A model generated the notes under the pieces. That model was not told the origin of the DNA. It was given only the letters and a program-made list of their open reading frames with translations, and ran no database searches. Source: Lasioglossum baleicum (lineage: Eukaryota; Arthropoda; Insecta; Hymenoptera; Halictidae). Taken from it: a DNA stretch of 64,000 nucleotides. The stretch is from positions 13,055,461-13,119,460 of the forward strand of contig NC_134933.1 in the NCBI RefSeq assembly GCF_051020765.1, written 5' to 3'. Shown one piece after another: positions 36,041 to 47,526 of this stretch. The stretch's first letter is position 1, and every line of letters begins with the position of its first letter. A program made the position numbers and the translations under genes.

Positions 36041-36587
36041 CAGGGTGAGTCACCTATCGTTTTCACCTCAAATATCTTTGTTGTTTTCAGAGATACATTA
36101 AATGTCTTGAAGACAAAGATGAATGAAAAAAATTTGTTCTTATGTCCTCACCTTCATGTTTTAAAATGGAACCATCCTTTTATAAACATCAACACTGATA
36201 GTCCCTTTCATTACGAATTCAGTGACTATAATTACTCAAGGTCACTCAAGATCACGGACAGAAAAAACGTATAAAACTAAAATATGGAAGCAGAATACCT
36301 GTATTTCATAAATGTTCGAAATGATGGCCGTCTACGTCGATACATGCCTGTAAACAGGCTCTGAGGAAATGTCCGCGACCTTGAATGACATTGTGTAATT
36401 ATATTCACTGAATTCGTAACGAAAGGGACTATCATTGTAGGTGTTTAAAACAATTACATAAAAACAAAATTTTCTGAGGTATCGGATGAGCCCCATTTTA
36501 CCATTCAACTTTGTCCTCGAAACATTTAATGTATCTTTGCAAACAACAAAGATATTTGAGGTGAAAACGTTAGGTGACTCACCCCGT
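36041..36587. mobile_element. ACAGGGTG-type palindromic MITE (547 bp)
   Basis: Left CAGGGTGAGTCACCTATCGT with CACCTCAAATATCTTTGTTG, and right AACAAAGATATTTGAGGTG with TTAGGTGACTCACCCCGT, are inverted. Inner blocks GATAGTCCCTTTCATTACGA and CGTAACGAAAGGGACTATC continue the palindrome. Same family as 46858-47295. Confidence 0.8.
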
Positions 36588-39018
36588 ATAACTAGATTAT
36601 CCGGTTTTTTATTGTCCGGTTATTTTAGATGATTTCGGTCGTGTTCCCGAGGGTAATGGCGGCCGTTCGAACCGGGCGTCATCGGTTCTGAAAAGCTCAT
36701 CGCATTAGGCGGCTGAATTTAACGGCGAACCCCGAGAAAACGAAATCTCGGAACTTGGTCGACGGAGGGAACGGGAGACTTTCGAGAACGGGAGAAGTGC
36801 AATAAAGGAGCGAATCAACGGCCTCGTAAAGCTATTCGCGCGTACCGAATAGAATATTAAAGCTTTATTAGCGTAGTTACGTTAAGCATCGTCCTATTCG
36901 TCATGTTTCATACCGTTCGAACGTGATGGCTCGAAACAAAAAACGACTTCGGTAAGTACGCAGATAATCGCGGGTTTGTCATCGCGTCCCGCGGAGAATG
37001 CATTAAAGTTGCTGCGGAAACGAAAGGTATCGGAGCCCGGCGGCTATAAGCGCGCGAAAGAATTTCCACGAAAATGCCCTATAAAATGTATCCTTAATCA
37101 TAGCTAACTACAGTAATTGCCAACAAATTTGTAACATGCCGCCTTCGAACTCAAATGTAATGGACATTGATAAGTAGCATCTTGTATTCCTTCGACAGAA
37201 ATACGAGTTACCCTGAACTGTTGAGCCGGGATCTTCAAGTTCCCATGAAGCTTTTTTTTTTTTAAAAAAGTGACGATCCGAACACGTTTATTCAGAGCAG
37301 AATGTTTGTGGTGGTACTTGTTCTCACTACCATGATGAATATATGTGAATTGTTTTACAGTTTTTTTATATGATTATTCGCACATTTCTACAGTCAATAC
37401 TTTCAAGTATTTACACATTATAGATTAATTGTACAATTTTTACGAAAATTCTCATATAAACTGACAGCATAAATTTGTTAATAATGATTCTAACAATTAA
37501 GCCTTGAATTTTTCTACCCAACAATTACAATTAATAACAACCGGGTAATGTTCAGAACTGAAAACACGCGTAAAAGCAATGGTATGCTTAAATTTTGAAT
37601 AGACATTTTGAAACGAAAGGATAGTTTCGAAAAAATGATTCGTGTAAGACCATATTTCTTAGATACGAACCTTTTTAAAGGACTGGGAAGCAGTAATGAA
37701 GGATAGACATAAACATGTACAAAAAGAAACTGATTTTCTTAGAAGTGAATGGATCTTTTGCACGCCGAGATGATCATCAGACAGATATTTAATCACCATA
37801 AGAAACAGACCAACCAACCAGTTCAAATTTATTAGTCGACAATATAAAATTCACATAAACTTACAAGACCGCTCATTCGGGGAACACAGATCTCCGCAAA
37901 AAACGCCCACTCGACGATTCACTTAGCTCTCGCGTTTAAAATCATTAAATCATAGGTTCTGTTCGTCGTTACATGACACCCTGTATACTTTCCTTATGTC
38001 GTTAGATTTTACGACTCGCGTCTTGCAACGGTAAACGGTTGCACAGTATACCGACGCGACGCCTCGTTGACGCCTCCTTCCCTTAAACCTTTCAGCATAG
38101 AATGTTGTGGTGGTCGTAGTCAATCCGAAACAAAGATGCGTGGCAGCGTGATCAACTCATATTGAGATCAGAATTCGCGTTCGCTTATACAGTGGCTCGA
38201 AAAACATTTGGTTATTCATTTTCGAATTTTCGGAACAGTGTTTACATGCAGTCGATCATGAAAATGTTGGAACAAAGTAATTTTGGATACTAGGCTGTGC
38301 ATTTAGAATGGAATATAACCATTTACTACAAACGAATCAAATTTTATTTCGTTTAAAAAGAAAATGTTTAAAATTTTTTAGCAAATGAACTGCTGGCTCG
38401 ACCGCCCGGACCACGGTGCCTTGAAGAAGGCAGATTTTTGTCAAGTGGCAGCGTTCATTGGCAATTCATGTAGCAATGTTCTCGTATTCTCGTGGCAGCA
38501 GAAGTGGCGTGACGGATAACAAATTCGAGCGAGCGGGACGCATATTTCAAGCCACGGAAAGAGGGACGAGAAGGAAGAGAGGTCTGGAAGGTTGAAACAA
38601 GATTAAGTGGCACGCAGTCGTGGACAATACGACGTGCGTCGTATAGTCGCGAGTGTAGCCTGTCATGTTGTCACTGGTGTTTCTGTCCCACGTTTGAACT
38701 GAATAAATCGAACGCGCGAAAAATAAGTCCGAAGAGATTTCCCCTGTACTGTCACCGAACCGGAATCCATCTATAATTCCTGTGTCAAGTTCTCCGCTGC
38801 ACTCTCTGTTTCCGGGATGATGCATTGACCGCATACGGAAGCGATTATTCATTTTGTCATTCTCGGACGAACGGGGCTCGTGATACTCCTCCGGTACTAG
38901 TTATTTAACTCTTGTACTGTATCTTCGTTTTGCTTTCGACTCGAATCCGTCTGCGTTCGAAACGACTAATAGTTTATTTTAAACGGAGTCTATAACATTT
39001 CAAGTCGGCAATGTAGTT
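36588..39018. other. Intergenic region, no gene recognised
   Basis: CpG-rich start (36640-37060), then AT-rich DNA. A stray ACACCCTGTATAC end lies at 37977. Short open frames only. Confidence 0.45.
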
Positions 39019-39259
39019 TTAACCCTTAGCACTCGAGTGGTGACTCTGAGGCACAACTAAAAATTGCTGTACCATTATCTAAAATATTGTTTACACTATT
39101 AAATATGTCGATATGTAATCGATTACTAAACGTTTAGGTATTGTATGAGGTATTACACCAATTTCATATCCATAAAATGAAAAAAATCATAGGAAATATT
39201 CTAGCTAGCAAGAAATGTTTAATTTTCGAGTTGAAATAGCTCCGAGTGCAAAGGGTTAA
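39019..39259. mobile_element. TTAA-type MITE, family TTAACCCTTWGCACTCGRAG
   Basis: Left TTAACCCTTAGCACTCGAG and right CTCCGAGTGCAAAGGGTTAA are inverted ends that include the TTAA target. The interior is shared with 28550-28753. Confidence 0.8.
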
Positions 39260-39895
39260 TGTGACGTGTCCGAGAATGCAGCTGATGGAGCTCTGCTGGC
39301 CGGTGCAAACGCGCTAACCGCATTAGAAATTTCCCGCGAAGTGCTCGAACAATCCTAACCAGAGTACATCGTGTTAGGCGACTGGTCGCGTTAAGTTGAC
39401 CGACCGACGCGGCGACGAGTTTCGCGCGTTAAATCCCGATCGGCTCTAACGGTGCAAGCACCCACGTGCGATTAATGCGAGCGATTTAGCAAGAGAACTC
39501 GCGGCGATGCGTCAGACGTCGCTGCATGACGGATGCACGCGGTGCGGCTGGCGTGCAGAACGTTGCTTTCGCGTTATATAGCCGGCGAGGAACGCGAATG
39601 TAAATGTCTGCCCGTCGGGGATCGAGTCGATCGCAGCTGATCCACGGACTGGTAACAAGTCGTGAAAACTTGCGTTACTCCGGGCAGACTGTTTCCGTTC
39701 GACCATCGTGCTGGATAGTCTAACGCTGGGCACCAATAAATATTATATATTGCCGCATTCCGCTAGATTCCCACCGGTTAGGTTCTCGTAGACCGCCATG
39801 GTAGGTCAAATCGGATCTCACGCACGGACTCCTCCTGCGATTCGTCGAGTCTGGACCTCCTCGAGCTATTCCTGTACAATTTCTTCAGTTACACT

Positions 39896-40134
39896 TAGGG
39901 TTGCCAGATCTTCTATATTTGATATGAGTCTTTTATATTTGAACTTGATCTCCTATATCATATTTGAATAGCATATAATTTTCAAAAATCTTTGTTTGAA
40001 TGTAGAAAAGTTTAAAATGTGCTGTGTACCTCTTTTACTTAAACTCCTATATTTTCAGCCTAGCTCATATATACATAATTGCAGTTTTCACTACTTCTTC
40101 TATATTTGGATAAAAAACATTTTTGGCAACCCTA
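39896..40134. mobile_element. hAT-type MITE with perfect 8-bp target duplication (239 bp)
   Basis: Ends TAGGGTTGCCA and TGGCAACCCTA are perfect 11-bp inverted repeats. Flanks GTTACACT at 39888-39895 and 40135-40142 are identical, the 8-bp duplication typical of hAT transposons. The interior repeats TCCTATATTTG/CTTCTATATTTG blocks. No transposase frame. Confidence 0.88.
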
Positions 40135-40190
40135 GTTACACTGTTCAACAGCCAAAAAACGTTTCGATTCTCACTATGCGATTCTTATAG

Positions 40191-40360
40191 TATTTTTCGC
40201 GCTGATTTCGAATGTCGCCTTACTTTTTCTCCTAGACGCACAGTGTTTGAGAAATTTGAGTTTGAAGAAAAAACATATTTTTCGCGCTGATTCCGAATCT
40301 GCCCTTACTTTTTCTCCTAGACGCACAGTGTTTGAGAAATTTGAGTTTGAAGAAAAGACA
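40191..40360. repeat. Tandem duplication, two 85-bp units
   Basis: TATTTTTCGCGCTGATTYCG to AAGAAAARACA is repeated at 40191 and 40276 with few differences. A third start at 40361 breaks off after TATTTTTC. It lies between the hAT MITE and the 5S palindrome. Confidence 0.85.
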
Positions 40361-40875
40361 TATTTTTCAACTTTGAACAAATATTGTGATGTTATTATTA
40401 AAGATATTGAATTGTTCTTCACAGCAAAAGATTCTGTAGACTTTCCCGAACACAGTGATATCCAATATTAATACATTATGATTGTTTAAACGTGTTTAAA
40501 CAATCATTAAAGACCGGGAGACACCACTTTTGCACCAATTTTTGAGTATGTTTTTGAATTTATCTCAAAAAATAAGGGTCCAGCGGAAAATCGAACTGTA
40601 CCACGTGATAGAGCAGATTTTTATCTTGAGAAACCACCCTTTCAAGTTTGCCACGTCGACGTTTTTTTCGAACCAGAAAACAAAATATCTTCGTCCGACT
40701 ATCGCAGTTGTTCGACGGAATACGTCGCGGCTCGGCCGTTACCACTTGCACGCTGATGGTGACTGTAGAAACTTTTATTTTGGTTACTGGAACTAATCGC
40801 TCCGAAATACAAAAAATTTCGTACATAAATACTAACAATGGTACCTTTTTTAAATTTTTAATAGTGGGTAGATAT

Positions 40876-40882
40876 AAAAAAA
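40876..40882 (-). terminator. Oligo-T Pol III terminator of the minus 5S gene
   Basis: Seven A residues on the plus strand (T7 on the transcribed strand) start four bases after the 3' end of the minus-strand 5S gene, mirroring the other copy. Confidence 0.7.
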
Positions 40883-40885
40883 GAA

Positions 40886-41005
40886 AGCCAACAACACGCG
40901 GTGTTCCCAGGCGGTCACCCATCCAAGTACTGACCACGCTCAGCGCTGTTTAACTTCGATGATCGGACGAGAATCGGTTTATTGCAACGCGAAATGGTCG
41001 TTGGC
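40886..41005 (-). rRNA. 5S ribosomal RNA gene, minus-strand copy
   Basis: Read on the minus strand from 41005 to 40886 this is a 120-nt 5S rRNA sequence, identical to the plus-strand copy except for G at nt 107. Helix I ends, box A, intermediate element and box C are all present. An A7 run at 40876-40882 (T7 on the transcribed strand) is the expected Pol III terminator. It is divergent from the partner gene, with 261 bp between the two 5' ends. Confidence 0.88.
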
Positions 41006-41266
41006 GATTATAAAGACATAACTAATTCGTAAAGTGGAGTCTCCTTGTTCTTCCGTATACTTTACAATCAACCCTTGAACACAATGTAGGTCAAATTTTC
41101 GGCGAATTAAAGATTTTACACTTACGGACGACAGTTTTCTTACGATATATGCTTTCTAAGTGTACATGTAACAATTTTAATACGCCGAAAATGTAACCGG
41201 CATTTTGTTCAAGAGTTAATTGGACAAGGAGACTCCACTTTACGAATTAGTTATGTTGTAATAAAC

Positions 41267-41386
41267 GCCAACGACCATTTCGCGTTGCAATAAACCGATT
41301 CTCGTCCGATCATCGAAGTTAAACAGCGCTGAGCGTGGTCAGTACTTGGATGGGTGACCGCCTGGGAACACCACGTGTTGTTGGCT
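41267..41386 (+). rRNA. 5S ribosomal RNA gene, plus-strand copy
   Basis: A 120-nt sequence starts GCCAACGACC and ends GTTGTTGGCT, so its ends can pair as helix I of 5S rRNA. It contains the box-A-like AGTTAAACAGCG and the box-C-like GGATGGGTGACCGCCTGGGAA region of the internal RNA polymerase III promoter, in the right order and spacing. A T7 run follows at 41390-41396. It is the large-subunit ribosomal RNA transcribed by Pol III. It forms the right half of a head-to-head pair in a 1.3-kb palindrome. It differs from its partner at one position (nt 107, A instead of G). Some changes from the usual insect core (for example AAACAG where AAGCA is usual) leave open that both are diverged copies. 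Confidence 0.88.
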
Positions 41387-41389
41387 CTC

Positions 41390-41396
41390 TTTTTTT
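41390..41396 (+). terminator. Oligo-T Pol III terminator of the plus 5S gene
   Basis: Seven T residues start four bases after the 3' end of the plus-strand 5S gene, the usual RNA polymerase III stop signal. Confidence 0.7.
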
Positions 41397-41781
41397 ATTT
41401 CTACCCACTATTAAAAATTTAAACAAGGTGCCCTTGTTAGCTTTACGAAATTTTTTGTATTTCGGAGCAATTAGTTCTAGTAACCAAAATAAAAGTTTCT
41501 ACAGTCGTCATCAGCGTGCAAGTGGTAACGGCCGAGCCGCGACGTATTCTGTCGAACGATTGCAATAGTCGGACGAAGATATTTTGTTTTCTGGTTCTAA
41601 AAAAACGTTGACGTGGCAAACTTCAAAGGGTGGTTTCTCAAGATAAAAGTCTGCTCTATCACGTGGTATAGTTCGATTTTCCTCTAGACTCTTATTTTTT
41701 GAGATAAATTCAAAAATATCTTCAAAAATTGGTGCAAAAGTGGTGTCTCGCCGTCTTTAATGATTGTTTAAACATGTTTAA

Positions 41782-44700
41782 TCGTGTTAGTCTGTCTCTT
41801 TGTAAAAGTCAAGAGGAACTCACAATTCAAAAAATGAGTAAGTGAAATGTTAGTTACATCGATGCCCAAAGTTACACGGACACAGAGGGTTAAAAAGGTT
41901 ATTCCGTTTTAGAGGGTGGACGGAGACTTTCCCGACAGACTGTACGAGTTCCAATTAGAAATAGCGGTTTCGGTAGCCGAAGCAAACCGGGCTTGAGAAA
42001 TCCTCGACGCTGGTAATCCCTCCGCCGCCGAACGGTCGAGCCCAGAGACCGGGGCCTGAGTAAGCCGATCGCTGGGTTCGCTGATCGGCGTGGATCCTCT
42101 AGCGCTAGATCCGAGAGCCGCGCGTCATTTCCGTAATGTAATTCTCAATAAACAAAGTTCCCCGTGGGGAAAACTTGGCGAACGGGCGTTCATTACACTC
42201 GAGCGACACGAACGGTCGCGTTCGAATGGCTGGCAGACACGAGAGGTAGATCCAGAGAGAGAGAGAGAGAGAGGATCTAGCAGCCGAACACCTCGGGAAA
42301 CGAGATTGAACCGTGAACCGCTCTTCACGGTATAATCTCGTTTAAGCGGGAACCCGGCTTGGGTGTCGGTCGAGTCTGCATACCGAAGTTTTCGCGAAGG
42401 AAAACGATCAGGCGTCTCTCCCGACTATTTATAGTTCGCGGAACAGGGAAAGTTCGATGCGTGAGAACATGGCGTAACAGGGGATCGGGACGATGCGATG
42501 GTCGAATGCTTTTTCCTGCTGGATAGAAGCCAGTAGATTATCCCTGTCTACGGCTGCGATGAGACGGTAGTCGTGGCCCCGAACCCGGCAGAGTAAGGCA
42601 CACACGTAATTGACCATAACTCAAGGAAATGAAGCGGCGAACGGTACCGAACATCTATATTCTGCCGCTGCTCGAACATCGGGCAAGTTAACCTTCGGCC
42701 TGGATGCGCTGCGCCGAGCTGCGCCGGCGACCATGCAGAATACGCTTCGCTAGTCGAGTACGAGCAATACTCTTCGGGAATCGCGCACTTCGTACACGAC
42801 CGATCACGATTACCTCTTCCAACGAACGCGGATGCTGCCTCCGAACAATACCCACGGAATCGTGCCCCGAGAGACGTTTGATAGATGGAATTATGGCGAC
42901 CCCCTTACTTTCCGCGAGCTTGATCCTGATGCTCTCGCGTGACTTTCTGCATGATCTTCCGACAAATCGGATTTTTCGAAATCGATAATGAGATTATTGT
43001 CCAGCTCGAACAGCGGGAGTATTGTGAGTGCTCTTCTTGTGTGTTGTTGAATCACGTAGCTAGTACTGGAAGGGTTGTCTCTTCTAGGTAACTACTTTGT
43101 ACATAAGAATAAACGTTTTCATAATTATGCAGAATGAAAAACCAGTTCAAAGAGAACAAATTTGATTCAATAGATTGGTTTACTTGTATAACATAGGAGT
43201 TCCCTGTAGTGGAGAATTCATTTAATATTAGTCGGTAAAGAGTCATTAGAGGTAGCGGTGAGCGTTGGAGGTTTGATTAAATTTAATAGCATTTAAAGCT
43301 TCCGCGTAATCCAATGTTATTACTGTAGGGATTCCAATAATCCTTAGTGGTTCTGAAAGAGTCTCAATACCAATTCCTACATCCCGGTGGTCTCGTAAAC
43401 CCATTAAAAGGATTAGAATAGTCATTGCGTCGATAACCTTTTTCCCATTTCTAGGGAAGCTTCGCTGACCAAAGTCTCGAATTACTCTTAAAATAGTTTT
43501 AAAATCATACAATTATTTATTTACTGTTCATTTATCGATGCTACATTTTGACTACTTCTCACAATCGTATAATATTAATATTAATAATCGTATTGAATAT
43601 TAGCCGGGTGCGAGCGTCACCAATACCAAAAAGAATTTTTACACGAGATAGCAACGCCGAGCCAATGTCAACGAAACCGGTTCAGTTTATGCTGGATCGT
43701 TGCAGCTGCTTAATCATCCCGTGATGATCGAGAACATCGTTTGGCAGGACCCACTTCGTGATACGTGACGGTGGATGTTTCAATTTGTAATCGGGAACAT
43801 CTACATTCATTATATGCGACTACGGGCCGCGCGTTACAGCCTCTTGGTGGCGCCCGATGATGAGATATTAATCATTCCCGATTTAATGCAGGACCGCTAC
43901 CGAACCAGTTCCGCAGGGGCGAAAGGACGTGTTGCGAGATTATTTCGTGTGAGCTTTAGCAAACTAAAAAGAACACCGTGTCGCGTATTAATCAGGTCTT
44001 CGCACCGGTACGATTACAGACAGCCAAGGATAAACACTTGGTCAAAAATATATGCTCCGAATGAAACACGTAATTTATTAAGTCATTTATTATGTCCGAT
44101 TTCGTGGCTGAACGTTGCACCAGATTGCTCCAGGAATTGGATCACTGAACGCAATCAACCTGTACAAATTTCTTCTTCAGAACTTCGACCAAGGAAAAGA
44201 TATAATTTAATAACGTACGAATCACAATGTTGGTAGAGTTTTTAGTTTCAATAATTTTGTGCTAATCTATCTCGATTTAAGTCGTCATTGAAATTCCTAT
44301 TACCTCAAATGAATTAATATCATTTTTATTTCAAAATAACGCTGTAAAAAAAGTCATATGGGTCTGAATAGAAAACTTAAAACATTGCTTGGTCCGATGT
44401 TAAAAAAAAATTTATTCCATTTTTAGAAGTGTCCAAATACTTTTGTCGACCAGTGTATATTTGGTTGAAACGTTCGGTGACTCACCCTGTATACATACAC
44501 ATATCGAGTAATGGCTGGACAGTCGATAGCGAGCACGATTAACGGGATAGCAAGAGAGCACTCGCAGACCAAATTGGGTATCGTACACGCGTAGGAGTTT
44601 CGAAGAAATGGCGTCGTGGACTTGCGAGTCCTCGTCTGGCTGCACTCGTCTCGCGGTTTTACAACGCGAATCGTTCCATCCCGCGTCTGCTGCCCCCGCT

Positions 44701-44923
44701 GCCCACCTTCTTCAACGTGGTCATCGCATTCCGCGCTAATTGCGAAATGCGACCGCGTCTCTGACGGTGGAAAGTGAATTTACATAGCTCCGAGTCAGCC
44801 TGGAGAACATCACCTTGAACGGACGAGGGTGGCCAAGGCATACTAGATATTCTATAATACTATGCTCCACGAAAAATGAATACTGATACTTCTTTCAGCT
44901 AACTTCTAGATGTTGCTAAACTC
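41782..44923. other. Intergenic region with a GC-rich patch and a GA microsatellite
   Basis: GC-rich at 41940-42960 with no supported exon. Open frames of 153 codons (43775-44236, plus) and 88 codons (43512-43246, minus) show no domain I recognise. An ACTCACCCTGTATAC terminus of the 36041 MITE family lies at about 44478. Confidence 0.45.
42254..42273. repeat. (AG)10 microsatellite
   Basis: Ten uninterrupted AG units. Confidence 0.9.
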
Positions 44924-45170
44924 TCAGACCCATTTTCGTTTGCTGAAACAATTTGCTAAGATGCTTTGGATATGAGAGAAAGCTGTTTGCTTCCATTCGG
45001 ATTCCCGTTCTGATATTGACTTATCTTTAGCCCCTTTTAATAGATTATCCATGTATAACGTGTTGGCTGTACTTCGGACGTTTACGACTTCTTTAGCTGT
45101 CTCATCAGCCGTTTCATTACCAGCAATTTCACCATAACGAGAGGCCATATTGATTTCACTTTCCTCTTCT
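44924..45170 (-). pseudogene. Non-LTR retrotransposon RNase H remnant
   Basis: On the minus strand from about 45148 the reading GEIAGNETADETAKEV matches the conserved end of the RNase H domain of jockey/R1/I-type elements (G-x-x-GNE-x-ADE-xA-K). It is followed by KQTAFSHIQ and a stop at 44924. Just upstream (to about 45321) a neighbouring frame continues, so the copy is frameshifted as well as truncated. Reverse transcriptase and endonuclease are absent. Confidence 0.55.
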
Positions 45171-45321
45171 GTTCATAATTATGGCGTTTATTTCTAAACT
45201 GGTGATATGATACTTTTAGGAGCCACTGTACTAGTGTTTTACCATCCACATAGAATTCATTCCTCGGTGCGTGGGTCGTGGGAAACGAGCGTTCGTTTGC
45301 GTTCGGACTATTGGTCGGCAT

Positions 45322-46857
45322 GGTAATCGCTGCGTGTATCGACTGATCTTATCTCGGTTAGATTATCAAGTCGTCTTCTTGGCTGACCGGCAGGCGGCCA
45401 GCAGAAAAATGGCAAATTGATTCTGAGGACAACGCTGCCTCGTATTGGCTGCGATTCCGCGAACGGACCGCTTGTAATTACAGTTTTTTTGCGAACGGCG
45501 GAGCCGGGTGGAGGACGCGTTGCCCTCTGAATGGCGGGGCTCTTCCTATCGCGGAAACCCGCGCAATCCCCGGTGGACTCGGTTCGATTCGATCGGTGCC
45601 GCGCCATCGATTTTATAACCCGGAGCGTTTATTAGTTCCAGCGAGCGTGTGTGCCGAGGCACCGGGGACTCGTGAAAAATGATTGAGCATATGGTAACAC
45701 CACCGGTCGCGGCGAGTTTCGCGCGGAACAAGCGCCGAGGACATACATTCGACCGTTCCGCGACCGATTTATTAGGCGGTCTTGGTTTATGTTAATTCGC
45801 ACGATAAATATCCGCACACATTCGTACGAGGGCACCGTTTTTCAATTAGCAGGCGCGCAACCCGGTCATTGGAAACAATGGTATCGCGAAAAACGGATTC
45901 GTAAATCTTCCCCGGAGGGAGCGGGGCATCGATCTCTGCGCAGAGTCGCCATATCAGGAGAATCGAGGGGAAAAAGTTACCCCCACTCTGCGAGTATCAG
46001 ATTAGTCACGTGACATCGTGATACGTGCTCGACAGAGACGGAACGCGTCATGTGACCGAGCCGTGGCGGAAGCGTGGGGGAAGAGCGTTGTAGAGTGGGG
46101 GGACAAGACTTTTGTTAATCTGGCAATTCCGTCTCTGCGTCGCACGGCCACACATTTCCACGGATAACAGTATGGCGGTAATAATATACAATTGCCTGAA
46201 ATGATCACTTTTACAATTATTCTGCCTTTTCATTTACCGTATGCCGCCACTGCAGCCCTAGAAAGGAACAACAGCGGCGTCCTTTGACCGCGGGGTTTTA
46301 ATTAGACAAGCATTTCCCCACGGTAGTAACGCTATTGTGGAGGAATTGCATTATCATAGAAATACTCATATTCCAACGTTGTTACGCCGAAACCTTTCCT
46401 ACATTCTATACTATAAAAAAAAACAAGAAACGAATGTACGAAATCTGGTCCAACAGGAAGGTCGATAAACTAAACGCAATAGTCACAGCAAACATGCAAC
46501 CTGTCAGCATTCGCAGAGCAACGTTACAAGATTCCCCGGGCCGGTTGTTCAGATGCGTTCGAATGCGTGTCCGTCCGGTTCAGCCGAATAAATTAACCAA
46601 AGATCAAAATGCAAATGGGGGCGTTTATTTGCGATTTGGACGAGCGTCGCCAGAACGACGATGGCTCTCAACTGAACATAACGGCATCCCAACGATATTA
46701 TCAATATATCAAAGTGTTGGTAACATGTCGATGTTATCGATAACAGTATCAATAGTTAGACCTCTAGCTAGTGTTGAACGAATCGTTTACCGATAATTTT
46801 GTTTACCAACAAACCATTTATCGATATATTTATTGATATATCGATAACAATTGTATA
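45322..46857. other. GC-rich intergenic region; TATCGATA cluster at its right end
   Basis: CpG-rich at 45330-46150 without recognisable exons. Three perfect TATCGATA octamers lie at 46735-46742, 46819-46826 and 46839-46846, beside the MITE at 46858. Confidence 0.45.
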
Positions 46858-47295
46858 CAGGCTGAGTCACCTAACGTTGCCACCTCAAATATCTTTGTTG
46901 TTTTTAAAGATACGTCAAATGTCTGAAGGACAAAGTTGAATGGTTCAGTGGGGCTCACATGATACCAAAAATATGTTTGTTTTTATGTGATCTATTTAGA
47001 GATATCAAGGTCACCTTCATTTTTTTAAATAGCACTTGATATTTCGGACTTAACAGTATTATAGCCCGTATCAAGATGAATTCGACGACCTAGTATACCA
47101 TGACCTTCGGATGACCTTGAAGTACCATTTAAAAAAATGAAGGTGGCCTATTTAATGACTTGCGATAATCTGACAAAACAATTTTTTAAACAAAAGTCGA
47201 TCAGTTTTCGATTGGCTATACATAACAATAAAAAAAGTTCGAAATTTTTTCTTTTTAAACAACAAAGATATTTGAGGTGGACGCGTTAGGTGACT
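46858..47295. mobile_element. ACAGGGTG-type palindromic MITE (about 438 bp)
   Basis: Left CAGGCTGAGTCACCTAACGT with CCACCTCAAATATCTTTGTT, and right AACAAAGATATTTGAGGTGG with CGTTAGGTGACTA. Inner inverted blocks GGTCACCTTCATTTTTTTAA and TTAAAAAAATGAAGGTGGCC. The family is that of 36041-36587, but the interior differs. Confidence 0.75.
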
Positions 47296-47325
47296 ATATT
47301 GATAAATATAGCTTATTGATAATCA

Positions 47326-47526
47326 TTAAACTGCGGATCTTTATGTATTTATGAAGAAATTGATTGGGTGAAATATGAACCAGTAAAAAATGTAAAAAAT
47401 TCAAGAATCTTCTAATGTTGCTTTAAATGTGACAAAGTCGTTAAGGGCTGAAATCAATTTTTATTTTATTCCTGCTGCCCACAATCAATAAAGAACATTT
47501 TTATTTTGCATAAAGATCCGCAGTCT
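47326..47526. mobile_element. AGACTGCGGAT-family MITE
   Basis: Left TTAAACTGCGGATCTTTATG and right GCATAAAGATCCGCAGTCTA. The interior (GTCGTTAAGGGCTGAAATCA, then AATTTTTATTTTATTC) is shared in inverted order with 62913-63087, a third subfamily. Confidence 0.75.

Larger units (their letters stand above)
40486..41781. repeat. 1.3-kb inverted duplication carrying two divergent 5S rRNA genes
   Basis: The left arm from 40486 and the right arm ending at 41781 are reverse complements over roughly 600 bp each, with the centre near 41133. They match through both 5S genes, the 3' flanks (for example AATAGTGGGTAGA beside the terminators) and the shared upstream stretch AACTAATTCGTAAAGTGGAG. Arms differ by scattered substitutions and small indels, whereas the 5S genes differ at 1 of 120 positions. 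Outer edges carry a small palindrome (GTTTAAACRTGTTTAA). I see no clear target-site duplication, so this may be a segmental inverted duplication and not a transposon. Confidence 0.85.

Noticed and set aside
40886..41386. The 5S sequences as the head of a 5S-derived SINE
   Set aside because: Both copies are full 120-nt genes ending at helix I with direct T-run terminators, and there is no SINE body or A-rich tail. Diverged 5S copies remain possible.
43775..44236. 153-codon open frame on the plus strand
   Set aside because: No recognisable domain, no splice context and no start context that sets it apart; treated as chance.
46335..46796. 153-codon open frame on the plus strand
   Set aside because: No domain; it runs through AT-rich repeat and the TATCGATA cluster; length is within what chance gives in this composition.
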